Shown: positions 49,650 through 60,827 of the stretch, in pieces
Numbering within the stretch: the first letter of the stretch is position 1
Layout of the letters: every line of letters begins with the position of its first letter
From: Saccharomycopsis crataegensis
Taxonomy: Eukaryota > Ascomycota > Saccharomycetes > Ascoideales > Saccharomycopsidaceae
Assembly (NCBI RefSeq): GCF_037102585.1
Contig: NW_027043820.1
Location: 2,266,501 to 2,330,500 of the forward strand
Direction of reading: 5' to 3'
Length of the DNA stretch: 64,000 nt
Notes under the pieces: model-generated
Database searches by the model: none
What the model was told of the DNA's origin: nothing
Seen by the model: the letters and a program-made list of their open reading frames with translations, nothing else
Made by a program: the position numbers and the translations under genes

Positions 49650-51245
49650 CTAAATGTACTTGTATGGGTTTAAAATTCCATTTGGATCATACAAATTCTT
49701 CAATTGTTTGATCAATTTGATTTCATTTTCGGACTTGGTGTATCCGATGTAGTTCTTCTTTTGGAAACCCAAGCCATGTTCGGCAGACACAGAACCGTGA
49801 TGTTGCTGGACCCATTCGTAAACAAAAGGTTCAATGGCTTTTTCAATTTCCTTGGTGTATCTTCTAACAGCAACATTCAAATGGACATTACCATCACCAA
49901 TGTGACCATAGCCAACAGATGCAATAACTGGAAATTCATCGGTTTCTCCAACTAAGTTGGCGGCCTTCAATTTTTCTTCGACCGCTGGGATCAAATCATA
50001 AAGATCCTTCAATGGCAATGAAACATCGTACTTGTAGACCCCACCTTTATGTTGAGAAGCTTCAGGAATAAGTTCTCTCCAGCTCCACAAGTTTGCAAGT
50101 TGGGTTTCGTCTTGGGCAACAATACCGTCAGAAACAATTTCTTTTTCCATAACGTCTTCCAAGAATTGTTCCAATTTTTCATCATCATGGTCCTTATTAG
50201 AACCAGATGATTCAATCAATACGTAGAAAGGATATGGTTCTTCCAATGGATGATCCAACTTGTTGTAAGTCTTGACCAATTCTTGAGATTTGTTGTCCAT
50301 GAATTCAAATGCACTCAAAATTTCCCCCAATTGACCCTTTGCTTCAATAAAGGTCTTTTGAACTGCTTCATAACTCTCAAGACCCAAGAATGCCACATTC
50401 TTGGCCTTTGGTCTTGGTGGACACAAAATTGAGAACCCGGTGATGACCCCTAAAGTACCTTCGGAACCAATAAACACCTGCTTCATGTCGTAACCGGTGT
50501 TATCCTTTCTCAAAGAATGCAAAGAATCAACAATAGTACCATCGACCAACACAGTTTCCAAACCTAACACTGAACCATGCAAAGACCCATATCTCAACAA
50601 TCTTAAACCACCAGCGTTGGTAGCAATAGTACCCCCAACATGACAAGATCCTTTGGCCCCTAAGTCCAATGGGAAAATATAACCTTTTTCTGCCAAAAAG
50701 TTATCAGCGTTTTCCAAAATCAACCCGGCATCAGCCTTGAGGATCCCACTAACCTCATCAAAAGATCTAATCTTATTCAAGCTGCTCAAACTCAACACGA
50801 TTTCATCAAACACCGGGACAGAACCACCAACCAAACCGGTATTACCACCTTGAGGAACAATGGCCAATTTCTTTTCGTTACAGTATTTTATAATTTCAGA
50901 AACTTGTTGGGTAGTCTTTGGTTTTAATACAAGTTTGGATTGTCCCATGTATTTGTGCATATAATCTTCATTATAAAAATCCAAATCTTCTTGGATGACA
51001 AGCTTGGAATCACCCAAGATCTCGGTGAAATGAGCAATGTCAGAATCTTCCAATTGCTTGTAGTTTGGATCACGCTTAACGTACGGATAGCTATCTGCTG
51101 TCAAGGCAACCTTAGTGGCATAACTTTTAGCAAACTGGCATTGCCCAGCTTTCGTCAAACTTGTGCAACCTCTTGGGGCAACTCTAAGAGCACGAGCACT
51201 GGCACGAGAAGCACCAGCGACAGTAAGTTTCAAGAAACGTCTCAT
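49650..51245 (-). CDS. DLD2: Mitochondrial D-2-hydroxyacid / D-lactate dehydrogenase Dld2
   Basis: 531 residues from the ATG at 51243-51245, giving [20 protein letters not shown], an Arg/Ala/Ser mitochondrial presequence. The frame is open further upstream through a Lys run, but that form would lose the presequence position. FAD-binding PCMH domain: [19 protein letters not shown], then [20 protein letters not shown] and [13 protein letters not shown]-terminal domain: [14 protein letters not shown] and SAEHGLG. In S. cerevisiae Dld2 (530) oxidises D-2-hydroxyglutarate and D-lactate. The cytosolic paralogue Dld3, which makes 2-hydroxyglutarate while regenerating NAD, lacks the presequence, which supports Dld2 here. 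Confidence 0.93.
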   Translation of the reverse strand: MRRFLKLTVAGASRASARALRVAPRGCTSLTKAGQCQFAKSYATKVALTADSYPYVKRDPNYKQLEDSDIAHFTEILGDSKLVIQEDLDFYNEDYMHKYMGQSKLVLKPKTTQQVSEIIKYCNEKKLAIVPQGGNTGLVGGSVPVFDEIVLSLSSLNKIRSFDEVSGILKADAGLILENADNFLAEKGYIFPLDLGAKGSCHVGGTIATNAGGLRLLRYGSLHGSVLGLETVLVDGTIVDSLHSLRKDNTGYDMKQVFIGSEGTLGVITGFSILCPPRPKAKNVAFLGLESYEAVQKTFIEAKGQLGEILSAFEFMDNKSQELVKTYNKLDHPLEEPYPFYVLIESSGSNKDHDDEKLEQFLEDVMEKEIVSDGIVAQDETQLANLWSWRELIPEASQHKGGVYKYDVSLPLKDLYDLIPAVEEKLKAANLVGETDEFPVIASVGYGHIGDGNVHLNVAVRRYTKEIEKAIEPFVYEWVQQHHGSVSAEHGLGFQKKNYIGYTKSENEIKLIKQLKNLYDPNGILNPYKYI

Positions 51246-51695
51246 TTTCGTTAGGAATAATGGAGGCTTACTGGCAGTGTCCTTACGAGGTGTGAATGAT
51301 TCACCTTTTTTTTTTTTTTTTTTCTTCTTTTCAATTATTTTTTGCTGCACATGCATGACCCCATTTTTCAAAATATCCAATCAACTACACAGAAATCAAA
51401 AATATCGTCTATTGTTTAACAAACATTCTGAGAGAATCCACAAATTAGTTTATATTCTGAGCACTTATTGTCTTGGAAGCTACAGAATGGTGTCCAGAGA
51501 CTGTTTGCAGCAAATCTCATGCCTGAGAAGAAGAATCTATAGGCCAAGCTTTCTTAAAAAAGTAAGAAAAAGAGCTGCTTTTTTGTTGAGACCTCAGTGT
51601 TGTGTTGAATTAGCATTTCTACAGATGTTTAATTTTATAATAATAACGAATTCATAACAGTAAAAATATAATACATAGTGTTTTTGTCACCTTAT
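51246..51695. other. DLD2 promoter / STU1 3' region
   Basis: 450 bases. A T run (51306-51324 on the plus strand) lies within 80 bases of the DLD2 ATG. The rest is AT-rich. A 164-codon plus-strand frame across it overlaps the DLD2 presequence codons in antisense and is not called. Confidence 0.5.
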
Positions 51696-54600
51696 TTATA
51701 TGCATTCACTATAGTAAGTGATGAGTTTCTGCTGTGAAGGTTCCAAAGAAAGATAGTGTACCATTTTACTAGCATCTCCACAATTATTTTTGTAGATCTT
51801 AAATAACATTGAATAAATCAAAATGGCTTCTTTTCTGATTTCTGCTTCTTCATTGACCAAGTACCTGGTTATAATTTCTTCGATATCAACAAGAAGACCA
51901 TGCGACTCGCTGAAATCTACTAAATCGATAGAGTTCATTAGTGATTTAGAAATACTATCAAGACGGTATTTATCCTTGATTTTATTACTATTATTTTCCC
52001 TAGAATCTTTGAAAGATTTCACGATATTCTTTAGTAATGAGTCTCTGTGGACCACACCCTTTGAGCTTAGCTCATTGACTATATCATTCATTAATGAGAT
52101 AAGCTTTTCGCTCAAAATAGAACTGTCAACTTTTGCTAAACATAACCCATCAATAATTTTCTCACTTATTAACCAATACTGACCCAATTTATCCGAATCA
52201 AATAAGCCATTTGATATGTCCTCTCGATTATTGTCCTCATTGGACAATTTAATTAATAATCTCACAACCATAAAAATTTCAACAAAACATGGATTGAAAA
52301 TATCAGAAACAGACTTCTTATCAACAAAGTCTGAGATTGACTTGAAAATTTCATCAAATCCTTGCTTCTTACATATCCACTCTCCAATTTGACTAATTGA
52401 ATTCCCGTTTTGTAAATCTTTGGCCACATTATCAAGAACAAAGATTAACGAGCTGGACTCCTTGAGATACAATGTACCGTTGCTCAAATGCTCCAAGATG
52501 ACCTTTATATGAGTAATATCAGCCTTCATGAATAAATTGTTCTCCAAACTCTTGTCAAAGATAGAAAGATTGTTATACTTATAATGTATCAATTTATATT
52601 TCTTTATTTGGTCTTCAAACAAATTATCATAAATATCATTAATATCATGATGATCTTGGTAAACCGGGATTTTTTTCACGGCCCCACCTATAGATTTTAA
52701 TGGATCGACTTTTTCAATAATGTCATCGATTTTCGCTGCTTCCTTTGGGGAAAGCTTGATTGCCTCAGGAGCTTTCTCTTCTTGAAAACTGATTTCGTTA
52801 CCGTCTGCAGATGTTTTGAAAACAGGGACGATTTTGGTCATCTCATTTCTATAGCCTCCTAATTCGTCCTCTTCATCAGCAATCAATAAATCTAGATCAT
52901 CATCAGCTTTCATGTAGTTAACACCTAAGTCGCTAATCTTTACTGGACTCAAACCATAATCAACATCTTTGAGCGGAGAGAAGGTGAAATTCTGGGTAGC
53001 ATTTCTATTGGGAGATGTAGGGCTCAGTTTGCCTTCCTCATGTCGAACGTCATCAGTAATATCCTTGGCAGGATCATTGTCCACCGAAATGCTGAAATTA
53101 ATGTTAGAGCTCGTGTTGACGCTACTATCAATAAAGGTGCTATTACTGGTATTTTGGGCAGCTTTCTCGGATTTTTCACCTAAAGATGATTTCGATTTGA
53201 ATCTTTTGCCAATAAAACCTCCTAGTTGATATCTGTCCTTATGAATCAACACATTCTTGCTTTTACCGCTTTCCTTCTCAAAATTATCTCTAACGAACAG
53301 TTTGAATCCCAGAGCGTATTGGCTTTCCAAAAATACCAAATCATTCTTCACTAATTGGACACCTTCTGAGTTTGATTGAAATTCATGTTGTTCCCATATC
53401 ATTAGTAAGTTCAAAATAATCTTATCCAAAATAAATTGCTTGTTGGTGGATAATTTGCCCACTTTGTTATCATCTAATAAATATTTTAAATGAGTTAGTC
53501 CAAACTTAACAAAGTCCGGATTGCTTTTCATAAGCTTAATAAAATTGTTCACCACCTCATCAAAAGTTAGCAAACTGATCAATTCATTCAAAACATCTGT
53601 AATGGAGCCCTTGTGGCTCATATTATAATGACACAACACGCTTAAATAGTCATCCAATTGTATAAGATCAATGACTTTGGGGATAAGCACCAGACTGACC
53701 AATGGATATAATAGTTGTGGAGAGGATTTAGATACCTTGTTCAAACTTGTAGTTAAAATTGAATGATCTGATAAAGAAAACTCAATATTTTGTTTCTCAA
53801 TCAATTCTATGAAAAAGTTTATTCCCTTGGTTTGATCCGCGATGCTATGGGACCTCAACTGACGAGACAATTTATCCACTGCCAGCTCACCGCTGTCAAT
53901 CATTTGAATATCATTATTATCAGCACTTCCAATTGGTTCTTGACTAACCTTTTCACCGTCTTTCATCGATGTCTCATCTCCTTCATGAGCATTTAACAGC
54001 AATTTCTTGGCCATGCTATTGTTGATCTCCGAATCAGTGTCTTCCTTTGAGCTTATATTTTCATCGTCTGATTTTTGCGGAACAAACAATTCAATAGGCT
54101 TAATGATGGAATCACCGAAATCCAAAGAGCTACCAGCAGAAGATATTGGTTTATTCTCTAGACTAACGGATCTTTGGGTCGAAAATAATGAGTTGAATCT
54201 TGAGCCTAATGAAGAGTGTAATTTCAGTCTCGTATTCTTTGTTGGGTTGTTATTAAGATTTGAAATACTAGTATCAGAGTGTAAAGAGGAACTTGAAGTT
54301 TCATGGCTGCTTGGAAAAGCATATGGCTTCCGATTTAACCTGATTGGCTTGCCAATTCCTGGATTTATAGAACCCCCGTTCAAGTTCTCTGGTTTTTCAT
54401 AAGTAGAGCTTAGAGTATTCGATGTACGTGTTAATGATTGAGATCTCGCGATAGGCATGGACAGATCAGATACACTTCGGGATTTAGCAAGAGCTTTAGA
54501 TCTATCGGGGCCTAAACCTATATAAGAGGCATGCTTGGAGTCGGTTCTACTGCCAAGCGCAGATTGTGATCTTGAGCTTGGTCTATTAGCGTTTACTCCC

Positions 54601-56357
54601 AAAACATCCTTAGGCCTAGTTCTATCCAACAACTTTATCACCGATGGGGCCAATCTGTCATGTATCAATTGCGATTCTCTAGGGTAATACTTATATAATA
54701 TCCAAAAAGTTTTCCTTGAAGTTTCACGAACTAAAGGACTCGGATCACTAAGATTTTTTTCAATAATTTTTTCAACGATTTTGAAGGCGTTACTCTCATT
54801 ACTAGAAGAAGAAAACGTGCCATGATCATTGAAATTATTCAAATTTAAAGGATGCTTGAGAATGATTATGGACAACCAGTTTGACGAGAATGCCCTTGGT
54901 GAGACATTTTTCTCATTAGAATAATCATAAATGAGATTAAGGATTTTGAAGTTGAATGATCTTAATCCAAAAATTTTGTTAAGCATGGCGTATATGACGA
55001 CGTTGGCATTGTTATTGTTTATTTTTTTGGTAGTGGTGGTCAATTTCATGATATTTTTGAAGATCAATTCAATTGTTGAATTATCAAAATTATTGATGTT
55101 AAAAATTTGGAATAACTCTTTAATGAACTTGCAACCTTTGGTGGATAATGTGGTTCTCAAGGAGTTTATGGCTTTATTAACGCCATCAATTAACGAATCT
55201 TTGAAAAACATAAGAAAATCTTTTTGGTTATCATTGGAGTTCACAAATAAAGATGAGCGGATCATAGATCGAAGCTTTGTTATATGTTTTTCTCTTTTTG
55301 ACCAGTTGAACTCTGTTTCTCTTCCCTCAAAATCTTTTTCTAACCCTTTGGTGGAATTTATGAGTGAGTTCACATCTAAGAATTCTGAAGCACTGATCTT
55401 TTCAAGACTGTAAGAAGGCAAACTGAACAAAATATCCCTGAGCTCAGAATCTGTGTTAACATTTGTCTTCGTCGAGGGGTGACTGTTGTTGTGTGACTGT
55501 TGTTGTTCCTCGGTGACTGAGCGATGAACACTTAATTCATGCCTTGAATCCTTCTGTACTACTAGACCATCATAATCTGAATATTCCTTAGACTTTTCAT
55601 TGTTGATAAGGTCATCAATAAAATCGTTGTCTAATCCATTTTTGGTTGCCATTTTCCTAAAATTCTGTCTATTGAATTGGTTCTGACGGAAAGAAAACCT
55701 TACAAGCCAGTTACAATTTTCAATGGCTTCAATGATGAAAGGATTTTGCCCCATACTACTTCTTTGCCTTAGAAATTGGTATGTTGAACAAAACTGGACA
55801 TAATACTGACTAATGTCGAATGTTGTTGAGTATTTCTCGCAAATTTCTTTGAAAATCTTGAAGATTTCTCCGAATGCTGGCCAACTACTATAAAGACTGC
55901 CATAATTTGAATGTTCACTCATATAATTCCGAAACCAAACTTCCAACTTGACAGGAATAGATAGCCAGAGATCAATTATCCAATTTCTAATTTGCGACTT
56001 ATATTGGAGTGCTAGTTTTGAAGGATCTGATTTTTCGCAAATATCGATGAAGCATTGGATGGCGTAAGGAAAAGTGGCTAAAGTTACCCCATCGCTCTGA
56101 GCTGCCATTCGCTTTACTATATGACCAAGGGCAGAAAATGTTATTATGGTGAGTTCATCTTTGATAAACGGTAACTCCTTCAGTGATAAAGGTTGAAGAA
56201 TATGGGTTAATGATGTGAGAAATAAGACGCCATCGTCCGGGGATTTAATAACATTCTTCTTGATATAATTCTTGAATTCACTAACAAGATCGTACTTTTC
56301 TTGAGGGGTTGTGATTCTAGATACCACAAGCATCTGGTAGAATTCATGGGCATCCAT
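51696..56357 (-). CDS. STU1: CLASP-family microtubule protein Stu1
   Basis: 1553 residues from the ATG at 56355-56357 (MDAHEFYQMLVVSRITTPQE). The frame continues upstream through seven Lys codons to a GTG, which is not needed. The N-terminal TOG-like helical array includes DDGVLFLTSLTHILQPLSLK. A second helical region around 380-630 ends with SDPSPLVRETSRKTFWILYK. It is followed by a Ser/Arg-rich microtubule-binding part (SRSQSALGSRTDSKHASY, SLTRTSNTLS), an acidic middle and a C-terminal helical domain (about 1250-1553). Stu1 (1513 in S. cerevisiae) keeps spindle microtubules dynamic and binds detached kinetochores. The upstream region has a CACGTG at 56498-56503 and an MCB-like ACGCG at 56466-56470. 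Confidence 0.9.
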   Translation of the reverse strand: MDAHEFYQMLVVSRITTPQEKYDLVSEFKNYIKKNVIKSPDDGVLFLTSLTHILQPLSLKELPFIKDELTIITFSALGHIVKRMAAQSDGVTLATFPYAIQCFIDICEKSDPSKLALQYKSQIRNWIIDLWLSIPVKLEVWFRNYMSEHSNYGSLYSSWPAFGEIFKIFKEICEKYSTTFDISQYYVQFCSTYQFLRQRSSMGQNPFIIEAIENCNWLVRFSFRQNQFNRQNFRKMATKNGLDNDFIDDLINNEKSKEYSDYDGLVVQKDSRHELSVHRSVTEEQQQSHNNSHPSTKTNVNTDSELRDILFSLPSYSLEKISASEFLDVNSLINSTKGLEKDFEGRETEFNWSKREKHITKLRSMIRSSLFVNSNDNQKDFLMFFKDSLIDGVNKAINSLRTTLSTKGCKFIKELFQIFNINNFDNSTIELIFKNIMKLTTTTKKINNNNANVVIYAMLNKIFGLRSFNFKILNLIYDYSNEKNVSPRAFSSNWLSIIILKHPLNLNNFNDHGTFSSSSNESNAFKIVEKIIEKNLSDPSPLVRETSRKTFWILYKYYPRESQLIHDRLAPSVIKLLDRTRPKDVLGVNANRPSSRSQSALGSRTDSKHASYIGLGPDRSKALAKSRSVSDLSMPIARSQSLTRTSNTLSSTYEKPENLNGGSINPGIGKPIRLNRKPYAFPSSHETSSSSLHSDTSISNLNNNPTKNTRLKLHSSLGSRFNSLFSTQRSVSLENKPISSAGSSLDFGDSIIKPIELFVPQKSDDENISSKEDTDSEINNSMAKKLLLNAHEGDETSMKDGEKVSQEPIGSADNNDIQMIDSGELAVDKLSRQLRSHSIADQTKGINFFIELIEKQNIEFSLSDHSILTTSLNKVSKSSPQLLYPLVSLVLIPKVIDLIQLDDYLSVLCHYNMSHKGSITDVLNELISLLTFDEVVNNFIKLMKSNPDFVKFGLTHLKYLLDDNKVGKLSTNKQFILDKIILNLLMIWEQHEFQSNSEGVQLVKNDLVFLESQYALGFKLFVRDNFEKESGKSKNVLIHKDRYQLGGFIGKRFKSKSSLGEKSEKAAQNTSNSTFIDSSVNTSSNINFSISVDNDPAKDITDDVRHEEGKLSPTSPNRNATQNFTFSPLKDVDYGLSPVKISDLGVNYMKADDDLDLLIADEEDELGGYRNEMTKIVPVFKTSADGNEISFQEEKAPEAIKLSPKEAAKIDDIIEKVDPLKSIGGAVKKIPVYQDHHDINDIYDNLFEDQIKKYKLIHYKYNNLSIFDKSLENNLFMKADITHIKVILEHLSNGTLYLKESSSLIFVLDNVAKDLQNGNSISQIGEWICKKQGFDEIFKSISDFVDKKSVSDIFNPCFVEIFMVVRLLIKLSNEDNNREDISNGLFDSDKLGQYWLISEKIIDGLCLAKVDSSILSEKLISLMNDIVNELSSKGVVHRDSLLKNIVKSFKDSRENNSNKIKDKYRLDSISKSLMNSIDLVDFSESHGLLVDIEEIITRYLVNEEAEIRKEAILIYSMLFKIYKNNCGDASKMVHYLSLEPSQQKLITYYSECI

Positions 56358-57026
56358 TTTGTCTGCCTCTTGTTGCTGATGGTGCTTTATATCCAAATTT
56401 GATGTTTGATCTTGCCTCTTCCCTTTTTTTTTTTTTTTTTTTTTATTTTGTAAACAAACCACTATGACGCGCCCACATCACCAAAAATTTTGCAAACCAC
56501 GTGAACTAATCAGCATGGATCACTGTAAAGTTATAATCCAACAGTTTTTCAATCCATTTAAACGATTTTTTATCCACTATAGTCTTTTACAGATATGTGA
56601 TAATAGCTGTGTCGCAGAAATGAAGAATTAATCCTGTCAGCTAGCGGAAATATGAACATATAATGCCAGTTTATGTTGATATATCCTCAACTGTTTGCCT
56701 TTTGATCTATCCTACCTATGAATTTACAATGAAAAGTCAGAAGTTACTATTGGTTGAATATCAATAAATAAGTTGTTGTAGTATTTTATTAATTTTTTCT
56801 TTCTTTTCTTGGATATTAGAGTAATTAGCAAAATCCGACAGGTTGAACCACTATTTGCGCAGAAGAAGAAATAATATTTAGGATTTGTCATTAAGAGAGG
56901 ATCGTGAGTTGAAATCAGATTCCATTGAGGAAACAAAAAAAAAAAAAGAAAAAAAAAAAAGTCGAGTCTTTATATTGGGGAAAATAAACAACGTATCATA
57001 AATACGAGCCAGATACCTTCAACTTC
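56358..57026. other. STU1 promoter / SER33 3' region
   Basis: 669 bases. From the STU1 side: a run of 21 T (56424-56444), an ACGCG pentamer and the CACGTG E-box. Then AT-rich sequence, with A-rich tracts at about 56934-56960 next to the SER33 stop. No gene. Confidence 0.55.
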
Positions 57027-58430
57027 TTAATACAATAATCTAATGAGAATCTTGTATGGAGTATCGTTCAACTCTTTGTGCAAGCTTTCAATGGAATCAG
57101 TACTGACATTAGAAATATCAGCCATAAGGTAAGCAATATCCCCACGAGAGTCGGAAAATTGCTTTTCGATGTTATGGTTACTCAAGATATGGTTAACGGT
57201 TTTAAGCACACCTGGAACGTTATGATGGATATAAAGAACTCTGACATAGTTTTCTTGGTCAAGATCAAGCGATCTAAGGGAAACTTCTGGGAAGTTGACT
57301 GCACCAATCGAAATACCTTCGTTAACATATTTGGTCAAGGCAGTGGCAACTTCGACACCAATGGCAGATTGAGCTTCTTCTGTGGAACCACCAATGTGAG
57401 GGGTAAGAATGATGTTTCTCAAAGACACAAGCTCGCTGGCCCATGGGTTCAATTCATTGCTGAAAAGACCAGCACCATTCTTAGGAGGTTCATGAGGGAA
57501 AACATCCAAAGCAGCACCGGCAATCTTTCCAGACTTCATGGCTTTAATTAAAGCAGGGATATCAATGACAGTACCTCTAGAAGCATTGATAAGGTATGAG
57601 CCATCCTTCATAATGGAGAATTGAGGGGTGGAAATCAAATTTTTGGTGTCTGCGGTAGCAGGAACATGACAGGTGACGAAATCAGAATTTCTCAACAATT
57701 CGTCGAGGGAGCTCACTTGCTTAGAGTTACCCAATGCCATGATGGTGATGACATCATAATACAAGACATTCATACCCAAGGATTCAGCCATAACCGATAA
57801 TTGAGACCCAATATGACCGTAACCAATAATCCCAAGGGTCTTACCTCTAATTTCCCAACACTTGTTGCTAACCTTGTTCCAGGTACCAGTGTGCATTTCA
57901 ATGGATCTATCACCGAGTTGTCTGGCCAAGGAAATGATTTCTCCAATGACCAATTCGGCAACGGATCTGGAGTTGGAGAATGGCGAGTTGAACACGGCAA
58001 TACCTTGTTTGGCAGCATACTCAAGATCAACTTGGTTGGTACCAATACAGAAGCAGCCGACAACAACCAAGTTCTTGGCATGGCTCAAGACCTTTTCGGT
58101 CAATTTAGTCTTAGAACGGATACCAATTGCATGAACGTCTTTGATTTTTTCAATGAGCTCATCTTCTGGCAAAGAGGTCTTGTGGAATTCCACTTGGTAA
58201 CCTTGTTTTTCCAAAATAGAAATGGCAGTAGTGTTAACATTTTCGAGAAGCAAGATCTTGATGTCTCCTTTGATAAAAGGTTTGAGTGGCTTGACTGGCT
58301 TAAGAGACTGACGGCGGTTTGAGTTTGAGTGGGAGAGGTTGAGGTAGTTCTGGGTTGGAGAAGTGCTGACAGCATTGTCATTGGTTTCCAAGGATAACTT
58401 GTTGAGGGAGATAGGTTGAGGGGAAGACAT
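57027..58430 (-). CDS. SER33: D-3-phosphoglycerate dehydrogenase (Ser3/Ser33)
   Basis: 467 residues from the ATG at 58428-58430 (MSSPQPISLNKLSLE); S. cerevisiae Ser33 has 469. The frame is open for 58 more codons upstream but those match nothing. Substrate/NAD domain: HAIGIRSKTKLTEKVL, the Rossmann motif GIIGYGHIGSQLSVMAESLG, INASRGTVID, then the catalytic Arg-Glu-His set ending TPHIGGSTEEAQ. The C-terminal ACT-type regulatory domain begins NYVRVLYIHHNVPGVLK. It oxidises 3-phosphoglycerate in the first committed step of serine synthesis and is usually feedback-inhibited through the ACT domain. Confidence 0.96.
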   Translation of the reverse strand: MSSPQPISLNKLSLETNDNAVSTSPTQNYLNLSHSNSNRRQSLKPVKPLKPFIKGDIKILLLENVNTTAISILEKQGYQVEFHKTSLPEDELIEKIKDVHAIGIRSKTKLTEKVLSHAKNLVVVGCFCIGTNQVDLEYAAKQGIAVFNSPFSNSRSVAELVIGEIISLARQLGDRSIEMHTGTWNKVSNKCWEIRGKTLGIIGYGHIGSQLSVMAESLGMNVLYYDVITIMALGNSKQVSSLDELLRNSDFVTCHVPATADTKNLISTPQFSIMKDGSYLINASRGTVIDIPALIKAMKSGKIAGAALDVFPHEPPKNGAGLFSNELNPWASELVSLRNIILTPHIGGSTEEAQSAIGVEVATALTKYVNEGISIGAVNFPEVSLRSLDLDQENYVRVLYIHHNVPGVLKTVNHILSNHNIEKQFSDSRGDIAYLMADISNVSTDSIESLHKELNDTPYKILIRLLY

Positions 58431-59073
58431 TGTTCTATAGAATAAATGAAGAAATTCAAGAGAATATGATAGATTCAGAGAAGAATTTTTCAAGAAAGTA
58501 GAGAAGAAGCAGAGACGAAATTTTATCAATGAAGAAATGACTATTTTTTCCGTCGGCAAACCATGAGCCCTGATCCAGAGACTCATGACCATCGATCGAC
58601 GCATGTGCTTTTTGGGCTCTCTCTCATCGGCGCTTAAATAGAGGGATAAGTAGCGGCAGACAAGGGCCAGAGAGTGTTTATGGGAGTAAAATGGTACCTG
58701 GGAACTACTGTAATGACGACCATTGTTGTATTGAGAAGACTTTCATTCCTTTTACAAAGACAATACTCCTGGACAGCGCCAATAATAATATATAATCTCA
58801 TCTCAGCACACCACGCTTAACTCCGAAGTAACCAATTTACTAATAGAAGCTACAAATAGCAAGTAACTAATCAACATTTATAATAATACAGAATAAGCAG
58901 AGGAAAGAAAGATAACGGTTTGTCGGTGGCAAAAAGCACGAAAATGCCTATATTTCTATAGATAAATCATATAACAATAAGAAAACTCATAACTATAATG
59001 ATTAAACCCTCAACACACGAACTGAGGATCATCGGAAGGCAACTCAACCATGATCAAAACTCAAAGAGCCCAC
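58431..59073. other. SER33 promoter / YLF2 3' region
   Basis: 643 bases with no convincing gene. I looked for a Gcn4 TGACTCA site upstream of SER33 and did not see one. Confidence 0.5.
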
Positions 59074-60466
59074 TTAATTGTTACTCACCAATTTAAACGA
59101 TAGGATATCATTCTTTCCTTTGTCAACTACATCTTCTTCACTGATTTTGATGCCCCCCACTCCTTCAATGGCAACAATTGTAACATCTCCCATGATCAGT
59201 CTCGCTACCGCCCCTACCTGTGTGCCTCTTTTGACCATTACACAATCTCTGAATACATTGTTCCCGGAAGAGCCAGTGAAAGTGTTCATATTTCTTACAG
59301 GGTATACCGGTACCAAATCAAGAATATCCACCGCCGCTTGAAGCACCTGGACCACACCAGTAGATCCAAATCTGTACAATACCAAGTCCCTGATTTTTTC
59401 CACTCTTTGAGAGAGTTTCTCATCCATTACTTTGAGAGTGTCAATATCTTCATGGGTATCCACGAATTCCGTACCTTCTTCGTATTGTACATATCCTTGT
59501 TTGGCCAACTTTCGAAGGAACACTTCTGTGATAGCAGAAGAAAGAATGATCTTATCGTTTGGATACTTGAGAACAATCTTGGAAATGTTTTTGTCAGCAT
59601 CAGGATGATCAATTTTGTTGAGGGCTAGAACCGTTGGGAATTTGATTTTAAGGAAACTTTTCACAATCTTGGTAATCATTTCATTATCCCATGTTTCAAG
59701 AGGAGGCAAGTTAGTACATTGATAATCCTTATAGTACTGATTTATGGCAAGTTGCACCATATTCATGTTTGCACCATAACCCGAAAATTGTCGTTGCAAA
59801 GTTTCCACTGCCATGGATTTTGTAGAAGTATGTCTTCTGACCACCGAGCCCCAATTCTTGGTCAAATTGCCTTGAACCCATTGACGAATTTCTTCTTGTA
59901 ACCAGTCAATATCATTTAGAGGATCATAGCCTCTAGTGGCTTTACCATTAGAGTCAGTGGTACCACTGACATCCACAACATGAATCAAAGCATCTGCGGT
60001 AGACAAATCAAATAAAAACTTGTTTCCCAAACCACGCCCTTCGTGAGCTCCTGGAACCAAACCTGCAACATCCAACAACATGATTGGCACAAAACGAGTC
60101 CCTTTTTTGCAGGCCCCGTAGTTTGGTTTACATAGATCTTCTTTCCCGAAGCGAGAACAGGCACAAGGAAGCTGAAGGTAACCGGTTGCTTTATTTGGTT
60201 CGATTGTGGTGAAGGGAAAGGCTCCTACTTTTGCACCGGCATCAGTTAGACCTGTATAATTTAGCTGGTTAGTATATAAGGCGATAAAGCAAAAAAATAT
60301 AAGATCACATAAGTCCGAAAAACATACTGTTCAATCTTTTGGAGGGGTTAGTAAATGGGTCTGGCAAAGAGGTTGAAACAAAAAAAAAGAAACCAAGAAA
60401 CACTTACGTTGTTGATTTTCCACTCGAAGGTTTCCCAACAATAGCGATAAGCGGCTCACGAGGCAT
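59074..60466 (-). CDS. YLF2: YchF-related GTPase Ylf2, three exons including an 8-base exon
   Basis: Exons on the minus strand: 60408-60466, 60328-60335 and 59074-60251. Intron 1 (72 bases) has GTAAGT, TACTAAC (complement of 60347-60353) and AAAAG. Intron 2 (76 bases) has GTATGT, TACTAAC (complement of 60268-60274) and ACAG. The 8-base exon ATTGAACA joins the P-loop end GKSTT to [12 protein letters not shown], exactly the family sequence. 414 residues (S. cerevisiae Ylf2 405). G1 [10 protein letters not shown]3 [17 protein letters not shown]4 NKID, and a C-terminal TGS-like region. G4 is NKxD, so GTP rather than the ATP preference of OLA1 (NxxE). Its molecular role in yeast is unknown. It is divergent from CKS1. 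Confidence 0.92.
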
Positions 60467-60827
60467 TCTGTCTGGTGGGTGTGGTTTGTTTTATTGCACT
60501 ATTGAAGTGTGAGCTCGAAATGAGTTGCAGTTTTGGAAAAATAAAATAAAATAAAAAAAAAAAAAAAAAATGAAGCAGAATTTTGGTCTGTGCGCACTTT
60601 CCAAAAAAAAAAAAAAGGTTCACCAGTTTTTTTTTGTTGTGGTGACTCTGGCAGAAAAACACGAATCTATATCAGTTTTCAAACACAACAGCTGAATAAA
60701 GGACAACTACGACCAAGACAGAAGAGGTGCTTCTTTCCATTACACATCCTCTCATATTCCTTACCTGCGTCTTATTTCGATCAATACAACCGTCGCTTGA
60801 CACAACACAAAAACAAAACAAATATCA
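60467..60827. other. Divergent promoter of YLF2 and CKS1
   Basis: 361 bases with several A/T runs (for example about 60553-60570 and 60602-60616). No MCB or SCB consensus seen. No gene. Confidence 0.6.

Noticed and set aside
58431-58604. 58-codon in-frame extension upstream of SER33
   Set aside because: No similarity to the family, and SER33 from the ATG at 58430 is already full length.
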